NCBI GenBank assembly: GCA_003697105.1
Contig: RFFQ01000166.1
Span: forward strand, 1 to 44,692
Reading direction: 5' to 3'
DNA: 44,692 nucleotides
Source: Gemmatimonadota bacterium
Lineage (GTDB): Bacteria; 4572-55; J002
Below are positions 35,176 through 43,686 of the stretch, one piece after another (within the stretch, counting starts at the first letter, position 1; the number at the start of each line of letters is the position of its first letter). Below the pieces are notes generated by a model that was not told where the DNA came from, ran no database searches, and saw only the letters and a list, made by a program, of their open reading frames with translations. The translations under genes and the position numbers were made by a program.

Positions 35176-36243
35176 TTAACTTCGTTCCTGCAACCAAGCG
35201 GCAATCGCCGGGGCAAGCTCTTTTTGCGCTTTAGAACTCACAAATACGCCAATATGACCGCTCTCAAAGGCATACAGCGATGTATCCGTACTGCCCACAT
35301 GGTCTGTCAAGGGAGTCACGGCGGCGGCGGGCACAATATGGTCTTTGGTGCCATAAATATTCAGTACGGGCATGGTAATATTTTTCAGAACGACCCGTTG
35401 TTCACCCACCCGCAATTTATCTTGGATTAACTTATTCTGTTGGTATAAATCCTTGACAAACTGGCGGTAGCACTCGCCTGCCTGATCGGGGCTATCAAAA
35501 ATCCACTTTTCCATCCGCAAGAAGTTCAGGACTTTCTCTCGGTCATCCGCAATGGTTAAGAAGTTCAGATACTTTTCAATGCGTCCGAATGGGCGTAGCA
35601 TCATGAACCCGGTGTTCAGGAAATCTGCCGGTACAACCCCATAGGCATCGACCACGGCATCTACGTTGAAATCCTTCGCCCAGCGGAACAGCAAGGCATC
35701 ATCGGTGGAAAAATCAACCGGCGTGACGATTGTGGTTAAGGTGTTGACTTTTTCTGGAAACAGCGCGGCATACATGACCGATAGCGTCCCACCTTGGCAA
35801 ATCCCGATGATATTAACCGCCGGACTGCCCGTTTGCTCCCGAATGGCATCCACGCAATTGTCAATATAGCCGCACACGTAATCTTCTAAGGTCAAGTAGG
35901 CATCTGCCCGGGTGGGATAGCCCCAGTCAATCAGGTACAAATCGATACCGTGTGCCAAAAGATTCCGCACCAAACTGCGATCCGGTTGCAGATCGAGCAT
36001 GTAGGGACGGTTCACCAAGGCATAGACCAGCAAGGTCGGGATGCGTGCAGAGGGAGAATCTCCCTGTTGGTAATGGTAAAGTTGGAGCTTATCCTCCTGA
36101 TATACGAGGTCTTTAGGGGCGGTCCCAACATCCACTTCATCAATACTTAGTAAAGTTTCATAAGCACAAAACCATTGACGAAGTTGTTCCATAAGATGAG
36201 CATTTGCCCCTGCCAGATTCACATTGAATAGTGGCGTCCCCAT
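35176..36243 (-). CDS. phaC: Class III polyhydroxyalkanoate synthase catalytic subunit
   Basis: This 355-residue enzyme has the exact size of class III PhaC. The nucleophile Cys149 lies in the lipase-like box GICQGG, and Asp301 (YGTKDHIVP) and His330 (FESGHIG) complete the triad. These positions agree within one residue with Allochromatium vinosum PhaC (Cys149, Asp302, His331). It polymerises (R)-3-hydroxyacyl-CoA, chiefly 3-hydroxybutyryl-CoA, on granules in complex with PhaE. The gene starts 2 nt after the phaE stop behind aagga, so the subunits are co-translated. Confidence 0.95.
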   Translation of the reverse strand: MGTPLFNVNLAGANAHLMEQLRQWFCAYETLLSIDEVDVGTAPKDLVYQEDKLQLYHYQQGDSPSARIPTLLVYALVNRPYMLDLQPDRSLVRNLLAHGIDLYLIDWGYPTRADAYLTLEDYVCGYIDNCVDAIREQTGSPAVNIIGICQGGTLSVMYAALFPEKVNTLTTIVTPVDFSTDDALLFRWAKDFNVDAVVDAYGVVPADFLNTGFMMLRPFGRIEKYLNFLTIADDREKVLNFLRMEKWIFDSPDQAGECYRQFVKDLYQQNKLIQDKLRVGEQRVVLKNITMPVLNIYGTKDHIVPAAAVTPLTDHVGSTDTSLYAFESGHIGVFVSSKAQKELAPAIAAWLQERS

Positions 36244-36245
36244 GC

Positions 36246-37508
36246 TTAATCCTTCTTTTTGGCTTTGGTTTTGGTTTTCATTTGTTTTTCAAGGGAGTTA
36301 ACCTTACGCTTGAGGTCTTGCACCGTTTTGTACAGCTCATCCATCTCCGACCGGAGCACCACCGGGTAACCGGCAAGGGTTTGTTCCATCCATTTTTGGA
36401 GTTCCGCGCGCAGTGCCAGACCCTCTTCCAGCAGTTGATTTTGTAACGTCGAAAATTCCTGAGTCTCAAATAGATCGAGAAAAACCGTTTCATTGGTATC
36501 CAGCCACAATTTGAAAAAGGCATCATAGGTGGAAATATCGTCCCCCGCCTTGATCATTTCCGCGACGCGGTCTGCCACCTGTTCCAATGCGCGCTGTCCG
36601 TGAGTGTAAATCATCTGCTGAAATTCGGCAAAACGACGGGTATATGCCTGATATTTTTCATAAATCGCTGTCATTTGTTCCGCAGGGAATAGGTGCCCGC
36701 TGGCATCATTCAGCAGGGGAGACATCGCCGCTTTGTACGCTTGATTCAGATGATCCATCACCGCAACCGCCGATGATGGGTCGGTTACCATGAGTGACGG
36801 GATGCTCTTCATGGCATGTGCCATCATTTCCGCCAGACGTGCAACCGTAGCATGCCCGCTCCCCATCACCTGTTGCCACAAATTCAAGGTTTGGGTATAT
36901 ACCTCTTTGGTTGCATCTGGTGAAATAAACTCAAAAATGCGATCCATTACCGGTTGGTAGGCTTCCGGGCGAAACAGCGCTTTGTACCGTTCCGGATCGA
37001 ACGATTTATTAAGAATATCGTGTTGTAATGGCAACCAAAGGGTAAATACTTTGGCGTATGCATCCATACTACTTAGCACATTTTCCACCATCCCCTTTTG
37101 CAGATTTCCGGAAACAGCTTTCGTCATCTGATCCATCGATTTCCATAAGGTATTTAACCATGCTTGAGCGGCAGTGGTGGTATCCTTCGGGACAAAATCA
37201 CCAAATGCCTTCTGGCTTTTTTCTAGCGTATCCTGCCATTGCTTCATTTGCTGGTGCTGCCAATCCGCCCATTGCCAGTATTGCTCTTCCGTGGAGTGCT
37301 GAAACCGTTGGAAAGCCTCCAAATACGTCTTCAACCATTCTGATGCGGCATGGGTCCCGTAAGTTGTGTCATCTGGGGGGGCGTCACCGGCAGATGCGGC
37401 ACGTTCTGTGCCGGTTGATGGGGTCGGATTCACCATATCTTGCCACGTTTTCATCCACTGCGCCTGATGTTCCAGCCAGTTGTTAAAAAAAGGGGTTGAA
37501 TTTGCCAT
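36246..37508 (-). CDS. phaE: Class III PHA synthase subunit PhaE
   Basis: This 420-residue protein starts at 37508 (MANSTPFFNNWLEHQAQWMK) behind a caggaggt site. A start at 37529 would place the site inside the gene. It is helical and rich in Trp, Gln and Met, with the typical EQYWQWADWQHQQMKQWQ segment and the YDAFFKLWLDTNE block conserved in PhaE. The C-terminus is a lysine-rich coiled coil (VQDLKRKVNSLEKQMKTK). It has no catalytic triad and activates PhaC. It is longer than A. vinosum PhaE (about 360 residues). It leads the phaEC operon. Confidence 0.9.
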   Translation of the reverse strand: MANSTPFFNNWLEHQAQWMKTWQDMVNPTPSTGTERAASAGDAPPDDTTYGTHAASEWLKTYLEAFQRFQHSTEEQYWQWADWQHQQMKQWQDTLEKSQKAFGDFVPKDTTTAAQAWLNTLWKSMDQMTKAVSGNLQKGMVENVLSSMDAYAKVFTLWLPLQHDILNKSFDPERYKALFRPEAYQPVMDRIFEFISPDATKEVYTQTLNLWQQVMGSGHATVARLAEMMAHAMKSIPSLMVTDPSSAVAVMDHLNQAYKAAMSPLLNDASGHLFPAEQMTAIYEKYQAYTRRFAEFQQMIYTHGQRALEQVADRVAEMIKAGDDISTYDAFFKLWLDTNETVFLDLFETQEFSTLQNQLLEEGLALRAELQKWMEQTLAGYPVVLRSEMDELYKTVQDLKRKVNSLEKQMKTKTKAKKKD

Positions 37509-37877
37509 CAGTACACCTCCTGTAACCAAACGTAAAAATATTTATTATTTATAACTTTTGATAAATTTCAAACGCTGAAAATATAATCAATTCAGGGAAT
37601 CTGTCAAGATTTTTTTGCGGGCAGATGACCCAGTCCGGTGGTGAGCGTTGCTGTATCTGCACCATTAAAGCCTTCGCACTTGACTTTTCAGGCAAAATTT
37701 GATAGAAACTCCATATCACATCTCTGGCGAGGACAGACCCTTCTCCTTCCTCCACCACCATGGAACAACCATAAGGTAACGTGGGCGGCACACAAGAACA
37801 GTTGGGTGTTTCTGTGTGGCTTTGCGCCTTCGGGGTAACGTTATTTTTCAACCGTCTGCAAAGACTTAGCATACATT
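37509..37877. other. Divergent control region between phaE and the TPR regulator
   Basis: The first 60 bases are AT-rich and hold the operator at 37557-37572. The rest (37580-37877) shows no gene with convincing features. A 107-codon minus-strand frame at 37549-37872 has no ribosome binding site or family resemblance. No clear -35/-10 pair was found for the TPR gene. Confidence 0.5.
37557..37572 (-). promoter_or_regulatory. Operator-like palindrome upstream of phaE
   Basis: TTTGATAAATTTCAAA matches TTTGAAAATTTTCAAA at 14 of 16 positions and lies 49-64 nt upstream of the phaE start. Its right side AAATTTCAAACG also matches the copy at 35074-35085 (AATTTTCAAACG) at 11 of 12. Confidence 0.6.
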
Positions 37878-39536
37878 ATGAATCCGAAAATTCAGACCCT
37901 CCGGCAAAAGTTAGCCCATGCCCGAGGAAAAAAGAGAGTCAATCTCTTGAATGATCTGGCATTTGCTTACTGGTCTATTGATCCGCAACAGACAAAATCA
38001 TACGGGGAAGAAGCTCTTCAATTGGCACATGAATTGGATGATGATCCTTTACGAGCCAACAGCTACAGCAGTTTGGGCTCTGCCGCTTGGCGGTTGGGAC
38101 AGTATGATCAAGCCCTCGAATGGTTTCGGAAAACGATCCCCATTTACGAGGCGACCGGTCATATTGACGGTTTAGCCAAAACATATAACAATCTGGGTAT
38201 GGTTTACCAGTACAAAGGGGCGTATATGCAGGCGATCACCTGGCTAAACCGTGCATTGGAACTTAAACAAACCCTAGACAATCCAGATTCAATCGCACGA
38301 ACGTTGACGAATCTCGCGATTGTGTGCCGCCATCAAGGGGATTTCAAGCAAGCCATAGAGTATCAATTGGAGGCACTTCGGATATTTGAGAGGCAAGAAG
38401 ACTGGCTCACGGTCGCGATGTGCTATGATAATCTGGGCTATTTTTACACCGATCTGAAGGCATACGATACCGCCGAACGTTACCTCCAACACGCCCTTGA
38501 GATTTATCGCCGGTACGATCATCTGCCGCAACAGGCGGTTTGCTACCATAATTTGGGCAATATTTTTCAGGAAAAAGGTGCGTGGGATCAGGCATTAAGG
38601 TATTATCAGCGCATCGAAAAGCTGGCAGATACAATTCAAGACCCGCAGCGGATTGCCGCCACAATACAGACCATCGGTCAGGTGTATTCGGCATTGGGAA
38701 ACACGGAACTGGCAGAAGATTACTTACGCCGGGCACAGGAAATGTTCATTCAGATCGGCGATTTACGGAAAATTGCCACAAGCCACCTGCGGCTCGGTAC
38801 ACATTTGTTGACCGTCAACGCCTTTGATTCCGCGGAGGCACAATTCCGGCAAGCCCTAGAACAGGCAGAGAAAATTGGAGCAAAAGATGTACAATCCAAT
38901 GCCTTGCGGGAACTTGCCCAATTGTACGAAATTCAAAAAGATTTCTCACAGGCGCTTGCTTTTTACAAGGCGCACCACCGGGCAGAACAGGAACTGTTCA
39001 CTCGCCAAAAAACCGAGGCTATTGAACGGTTACGCATCGAGTACGAAAGTGAACGTAAGGAAAAAGAGGCGGAAATTTACCGGTTGAAAAATGCCCGCCT
39101 CGAAGCGGAAATCCGGCATAAAAACCAGGAGTTGCACTTGCTCGCGTTGAATCTGGTGCAAAAAAATCAGTGGATCGAGGACATCAAGGCGCAGATTCAG
39201 GCGGCACAACCCCAAACCGGCTTGGCGAATTGGATCGACCAACTCCGGCAAAGACTTGACAGACTTCAGGAATCCGAAGCGGATTGGGACGCCCTTGAAC
39301 AGCAATTTCAGATGGTTCACCGCGATTTTATCGAACGTCTTTCTCACCATTACCCCAATCTCACCCCTATGGAACTCAAAGTCTGCGCTCTGCTCAAACT
39401 TAACCTCACCACAGCGGACATTGCCACCATATTGTGTCGCTCTAACCGCAGTGTTGAGGATCACCGGCAATCCCTCCGCCGCAAATTTGGCTTGAAGCGC
39501 TCCCAAAACCTCGCCTCGTTCGTTGTTTCCCTTTAA
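37878..39536 (+). CDS. TPR protein with C-terminal LuxR-like HTH
   Basis: This 552-residue cytoplasmic protein has about ten TPR repeats at residues 20-380 (for example AKTYNNLGMVYQYKGAYMQA), a coiled coil at about 385-430 (TEAIERLRIEYESERKEKEA) and a LuxR-like helix-turn-helix at the C-terminus (LTPMELKVCALLKLNLTTAD, residues about 490-552). This architecture is common in Bacteroidota/FCB regulators that respond through TPR-bound partners. No signal peptide or sensor domain is seen. The start has no clear ribosome binding site. It is divergent from phaE with an operator between, so regulation of or by the PHA locus is possible. A strong terminator follows. Confidence 0.85.
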   Translation: MNPKIQTLRQKLAHARGKKRVNLLNDLAFAYWSIDPQQTKSYGEEALQLAHELDDDPLRANSYSSLGSAAWRLGQYDQALEWFRKTIPIYEATGHIDGLAKTYNNLGMVYQYKGAYMQAITWLNRALELKQTLDNPDSIARTLTNLAIVCRHQGDFKQAIEYQLEALRIFERQEDWLTVAMCYDNLGYFYTDLKAYDTAERYLQHALEIYRRYDHLPQQAVCYHNLGNIFQEKGAWDQALRYYQRIEKLADTIQDPQRIAATIQTIGQVYSALGNTELAEDYLRRAQEMFIQIGDLRKIATSHLRLGTHLLTVNAFDSAEAQFRQALEQAEKIGAKDVQSNALRELAQLYEIQKDFSQALAFYKAHHRAEQELFTRQKTEAIERLRIEYESERKEKEAEIYRLKNARLEAEIRHKNQELHLLALNLVQKNQWIEDIKAQIQAAQPQTGLANWIDQLRQRLDRLQESEADWDALEQQFQMVHRDFIERLSHHYPNLTPMELKVCALLKLNLTTADIATILCRSNRSVEDHRQSLRRKFGLKRSQNLASFVVSL

Positions 39537-39609
39537 CCGCATCCCGTATTAATCCCGTAATGGTTTTTCAGTTAAATGAATTATGTTAAGACCGCCCATA
39601 ACAACCTAT

Positions 39610-39658
39610 CCGGCAGAAATATACTCCGAAATACCGTATTTCTGCCGGTGGTTTTTTA
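39610..39658 (+). terminator. Terminator of the TPR regulator gene
   Basis: CCGGCAGAAATA (39610-39621) pairs perfectly with TATTTCTGCCGG (39637-39648). A run of six T follows. Confidence 0.9.
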
Positions 39659-39683
39659 ATTTATCCGATGAGGAGGTCTTTTC

Positions 39684-42422
39684 ATGCGATGGTTGATTTT
39701 TTTGATAATTTTTGGCGTGTTGATTGGCGCTTTGCCCCAGTCCGGTGTAGCGCAGGTGACCTTTGACCGCACAACGCACATTGCGAATAGCGATGGCGAC
39801 GGCAGGGATGTTGATTTGGATCGGCTTTCTTCCGCCGCAATGGTGATGGCATACACCGAGGCAGTCACCCCGGAAAATACGGAATTGAGAGTCCGGATCG
39901 GTGTCGTTCACAGAGATCAGGTGGAACTCGGCACCGCCGTTGCCGTACCGGTCACCCCCGCACCTAGCCTCACGGAATTCACCGTCACGGCGCTGTCTTC
40001 CGAGCAATTTGTTCTGATTTATGGATATACCGATGATGGGGTTGGGGTCAATGCCGCCATTGCCGGACGGGTTTCGGGCACAACCATCACTTGGGGACAA
40101 CCCACGATCTTTTATCAGAATGAAGCCGGATTTTTTTCGACCGATTTTGATGCCGATGCGCTTTCGATGGATCAATTTATCGTTGCGTATCAGAACGTAC
40201 AACCGGATGTTCGGGGTGTCGTGCGAGTGGGATCAGTCAATTCTGCGAACACCATCACCTTTGAAGATGAGGTTATTTTTGAAGAAGTAACCCCTTACGA
40301 TGTCTCTGTCACGGCTCTCACCTCCACCAGCTTTGCACTCGGTTGGCGGACGGAGGGCGGCTGGGTCTGTACGGGTTCGATCTCGCCCGAAGGCATCCAG
40401 TTTTCCCCGATCCTCCCTTATGCCGAAGACGTAGCCCATTTTGGCGGGCTTTTTACCCTTCACTCGACCACGTTCGGACTCGTTTACGCTGGTACAGCTG
40501 ATGAACACGCCCAAATACGGCAAGGGTTCACGGCGGGGGAATTGTCTTTGGGGATGCCATACCCGTTTACCACAGATGAGGTTCAATTTTACACCTCGCG
40601 GGCTTCCGTCGCGCTCTCACCAACTCGATTTGTGACCACCTATTCTACCGGTGGTAACTCGCCGTCGGGGCGGGTGGTACTGGGTTCGGTTGAAGATGGC
40701 ATTCAAACGGGTGACCCCTTGATTTTCGATCCGCGTGGCGCCAACCAATCACATGTTTATACCAGCGTGACCCATTTGGATGTCAACACCTTTGTGGTGA
40801 TGTATGAAGACAATCTGGGTGAAATTGCGATCACCATTGGTACAATCGATGAAAATTCAAATGTACCGACGCCAACCCTGCAATGGGCACGAACAATCGG
40901 GGATGATGACGGCGGTTATTCCGATACGGATGCCGATCAAGGACACGCCATCACCAGTGATGACCATAGGAATATCTATGTCACCGGCGTGTTTACCGAT
41001 CCGGATTCCGGCGTAGATTGCGGCAACGGGCAGATATTATCCGGCAGTTACGAGGACATTTTTCTGGCAAAATATAACCGTACTGGGGTTTGTCAGTGGG
41101 TAATTTCCATCGGAACGGATGACCCTGTCAATATGAAAGATGGCGGTCTGGATGTGCTCTACCGCGCCGGTTATATCTATCTGACGGGTTATTTTACCGG
41201 CACGAATGTAAATTTTGGGAACGGAATTTTGATCAACGGGCATACCAACGGGGATTTGGGCAGCACGGATGCCTTCCTCGCTAAATACCGGGCATCCGAC
41301 GGACATTGTCTTTGGGCGCGGGCTATCGGCGGCACTAGCGTGGACAAAGGGTACAGCCTTGATCTGGATGTAGAGGGCAACATCTACCTCACCGGCACAC
41401 TCAGCCCCTCGGAAATATGGGATTTTGGGAATAATATCCTAATCGACTTTAACGAGAATAGTTCGTACAACGGTTTTTTGGCGAAATATGATCCGGCAGG
41501 CATTTGCGAATGGGCTCGAGTCGTTGGCGGTTCTGGGCAAGCGGTGCGGAATCAAGCTGTGACCGTAAATAGTTTTGGTGTGTACATCACCGGTTCCGCC
41601 GATGGTAATGGCAGTGCGGTTGATTTTGGCAACGGACAAACCCTGATCAACGACTCCGAAGATATTTTTTTGGCACAGTTTGCTCCGAATGGGCAATGCC
41701 TGCGCGTGCGTGGATTTGGCGGCTCACAGCCCGCTGAAATCGACCGGGGATATGGCTTAGGCACGGATTCCGGCGGTAACATTTACCTCACTGGCGCATT
41801 TCGGGGCGAAGAGGTTGATCTGGGAACAGGAGAACGGTTTACCTCATGGCTGGATGATATTTTTCTGAGCCGCTTTTCACCCTCACTTGATGGACAGTGG
41901 ACACGAGTCATCCGTGTTCCGGCAGCAAATGGCGCCGGTCATGATCTGGCAGTACGCGGTAATTATATCTATCTCACCGGAAAATACTACCCCGCCTACC
42001 GTGACATCGATTTTGGCAATGGCTTTATTTTGGACATCCATCACAGCGGTGGAGAAGATACCTTTTTAGCCCGTTACCGTGCCGCTGACGGCGCGTGCCA
42101 GTGGTTACAAACCATACCGGAAGGCTATGCCACCGGAAATGGGGTTACAGTCAACCGGCTTTTTGATGCGACCATCACCGGTTATGTGATCGGGCAAAAT
42201 GTCGATTTTGGCGGTATCCTGCTCAGTAGTATTTACAAGGATGCCTTTGTGGCGCACTATGGCGCTCCCCAGCAGAATCTAGTTGAAGAACTGATCCAAA
42301 CCCTCATTGAAGGATGGGTAGAAGCGGAAGACATCGAAATCTATGACTTGAATGCAGATCATCACTTAGATGTCGGTGATGTGCAGTACTACTTTCAGCA
42401 ATTCTGGCAACCGGAAGAATAA
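39684..42422 (+). CDS. Secreted beta-propeller-like repeat protein with dockerin-like tail
   Basis: This 912-residue protein has a signal peptide (about 1-24, ending SGVAQ). The first 390 residues form repeats with F..TAL(S/T)S..F(V/A)L-type strands. The rest carries SBBP-like repeats with the recurring pattern GNIYLTG.....VDFGNG......DIFLA(K/Q)(Y/F), probably a beta-propeller. The last 23 residues, DLNADHHLDVGDVQYYFQQF, form an EF-hand-like dockerin motif. There is no type A sorting domain, unlike the other secreted proteins here. A gaggaggt site precedes the start. The role is unknown; a surface-held binding protein is likely. Confidence 0.75.
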   Translation: MRWLIFLIIFGVLIGALPQSGVAQVTFDRTTHIANSDGDGRDVDLDRLSSAAMVMAYTEAVTPENTELRVRIGVVHRDQVELGTAVAVPVTPAPSLTEFTVTALSSEQFVLIYGYTDDGVGVNAAIAGRVSGTTITWGQPTIFYQNEAGFFSTDFDADALSMDQFIVAYQNVQPDVRGVVRVGSVNSANTITFEDEVIFEEVTPYDVSVTALTSTSFALGWRTEGGWVCTGSISPEGIQFSPILPYAEDVAHFGGLFTLHSTTFGLVYAGTADEHAQIRQGFTAGELSLGMPYPFTTDEVQFYTSRASVALSPTRFVTTYSTGGNSPSGRVVLGSVEDGIQTGDPLIFDPRGANQSHVYTSVTHLDVNTFVVMYEDNLGEIAITIGTIDENSNVPTPTLQWARTIGDDDGGYSDTDADQGHAITSDDHRNIYVTGVFTDPDSGVDCGNGQILSGSYEDIFLAKYNRTGVCQWVISIGTDDPVNMKDGGLDVLYRAGYIYLTGYFTGTNVNFGNGILINGHTNGDLGSTDAFLAKYRASDGHCLWARAIGGTSVDKGYSLDLDVEGNIYLTGTLSPSEIWDFGNNILIDFNENSSYNGFLAKYDPAGICEWARVVGGSGQAVRNQAVTVNSFGVYITGSADGNGSAVDFGNGQTLINDSEDIFLAQFAPNGQCLRVRGFGGSQPAEIDRGYGLGTDSGGNIYLTGAFRGEEVDLGTGERFTSWLDDIFLSRFSPSLDGQWTRVIRVPAANGAGHDLAVRGNYIYLTGKYYPAYRDIDFGNGFILDIHHSGGEDTFLARYRAADGACQWLQTIPEGYATGNGVTVNRLFDATITGYVIGQNVDFGGILLSSIYKDAFVAHYGAPQQNLVEELIQTLIEGWVEAEDIEIYDLNADHHLDVGDVQYYFQQFWQPEE

Positions 42423-42426
42423 CAGG

Positions 42427-43533
42427 TCACGGAGAAACGGCACGCCGGAGGTAATCCGGGTAAAATTCGCGTTGCCAGTGCCGCAACCGTGTACCCGGAT
42501 TATATTCAATCCCCCCGTAGAGATAGGAGCGCATGCGATATTCGTACACCACGTGGTCTGCGGGACGGATAGGCACAGTGGAACGAGCCGGAGGTAACGG
42601 AATCCGCACGCGAAAACCCGCATTTTGGCTATACCGGCTCCATAAGCCGGTCAGGTCGAGGTCGATCCGGCGGAACTGGCGACGAATCTCCACTTGTACC
42701 CCCCGGTCACCGTACAAAAACTGGTGATAGCCGGCATGGAGTGTGGTGTTGACCGGGGCAACGCGGTATTCCACGTACAACTGGCCGGTCACCACCCCCA
42801 GTTCAAAAAGGTTCGTGTACCGCCAAGTGGCATCCGTATAACTGGAATAGGCGGTGTATCCAGCATACCCGCCCACCGCCCACGGAGAATTGGCAAAATA
42901 TCGCTTAAATTCCAGATCGACACCATAGCGATCCTCAAAAAATTGCCCAATGGTGGCAGAAATAAACAGATTTCGGGGCAAACGCCAGGTCTGGTTGAGC
43001 GTAAGATACCCCAACTTCCACTGACCCGTGTCCGCCAGATAGCCCTCCTCCTTGAGTTCGTTGTACAGCCGAAAGATCGGTGCCACCGAAATTTGATGAC
43101 CTTGCCAAAATGTGAGCCGCAATTCCGGCATTAGATTAATCTGCAATTTCACCGCATCATCATAATTGCCTAAAATATCCTTGAGAACCGGGTGCAAAAT
43201 CAGTTGTGGCGGGGTGGAAAATGGAGGTGCGGCGGGAAGTGACCCCGGAAAATCCCAACCAATGGAACGAAAGGCACCGGTAGAATCCACCTGAATATAG
43301 CTGACCGGTAGTTGATGGTAATACGCGATGAGGGTTACTGGAGGTGATACCTGATCGAGTACATCCTGTAATGCCCGGTATTCCTCCCGAAACACGTGAT
43401 TTTGGTAAAAGAGAGTCTGATCCGAATGATTCACATCTGGGGGAAACCAAAGGTCGATCTCGTGTGCTCCCAGCAACGATGGAATTATGCTCACCCAGAT
43501 GAATAACGCTATACTACGCATGAGGTTTTCCAT
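42427..43533 (-). CDS. Exported outer-membrane beta-barrel candidate
   Basis: This 368-residue protein starts at 43533 behind ctggaag; the longer frame to 43623 lies over a hairpin. The signal peptide covers about MENLMRSIALFIWVSIIPSL with cleavage near LLGA. The mature part has many aromatic beta strands (WAVGGYAGYTAYSSYTDATW, FELGVVTGQLYVEYRVAP) and a segment FRVRIPLPP reminiscent of YjbH-type outer-membrane proteins. It is shorter than YjbH, so I do not assign it. It is convergent with the 912-residue gene with 4 nt between stops. A terminator-like hairpin sits directly before its ribosome binding site. Confidence 0.65.
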   Translation of the reverse strand: MENLMRSIALFIWVSIIPSLLGAHEIDLWFPPDVNHSDQTLFYQNHVFREEYRALQDVLDQVSPPVTLIAYYHQLPVSYIQVDSTGAFRSIGWDFPGSLPAAPPFSTPPQLILHPVLKDILGNYDDAVKLQINLMPELRLTFWQGHQISVAPIFRLYNELKEEGYLADTGQWKLGYLTLNQTWRLPRNLFISATIGQFFEDRYGVDLEFKRYFANSPWAVGGYAGYTAYSSYTDATWRYTNLFELGVVTGQLYVEYRVAPVNTTLHAGYHQFLYGDRGVQVEIRRQFRRIDLDLTGLWSRYSQNAGFRVRIPLPPARSTVPIRPADHVVYEYRMRSYLYGGIEYNPGTRLRHWQREFYPDYLRRAVSP

Positions 43534-43545
43534 AAATAGACTTCC

Positions 43546-43582
43546 AGAAAAAACGGGACAGATCTTTGAGATTTGTCCCGTT
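43546..43582 (-). promoter_or_regulatory. Terminator-like leader hairpin (possible attenuator)
   Basis: AACGGGACA (43552-43560) and TGTCCCGTT (43574-43582) pair perfectly. On the minus strand six T follow, and the ribosome binding site of the next gene begins at once. It lies downstream of a possible promoter, so it is in the leader of the 368-residue protein gene. Confidence 0.6.
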
Positions 43583-43594
43583 AGGCTTTCTCTT

Positions 43595-43623
43595 TTATTA
43601 CCATAATGTTGGGTGCAGGTCAA
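43595..43623 (-). promoter_or_regulatory. Possible promoter of the outer-membrane protein gene
   Basis: TTGACC (43618-43623) and TAATAA (43595-43600) on the minus strand are 17 nt apart. The -10 is a poor match; placement just after the upstream terminator supports it. Confidence 0.35.
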
Positions 43624-43625
43624 AT

Positions 43626-43658
43626 AAAAAAACGACGAGAGGGGGTGTCCTCTCGTCG
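43626..43658 (-). terminator. Terminator of the partial PKD/sorting-domain gene
   Basis: CGACGAGAGG (43633-43642) pairs with CCTCTCGTCG (43649-43658) around a 6-nt loop. On the minus strand a run of seven T follows. Confidence 0.92.
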
Positions 43659-43686
43659 CTGGATAAAACCCGGATTAAAATACCGG

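Noticed and set aside
37549-37872. 107-codon minus-strand frame between phaE and the TPR gene
   Set aside because: No ribosome binding site and no family resemblance. It overlaps the phaE operator region.
41669-41682. Sigma-54-like TGGCACAGTTTGC
   Set aside because: The spacing between GG and GC is 2 nt short and it lies inside a coding region.
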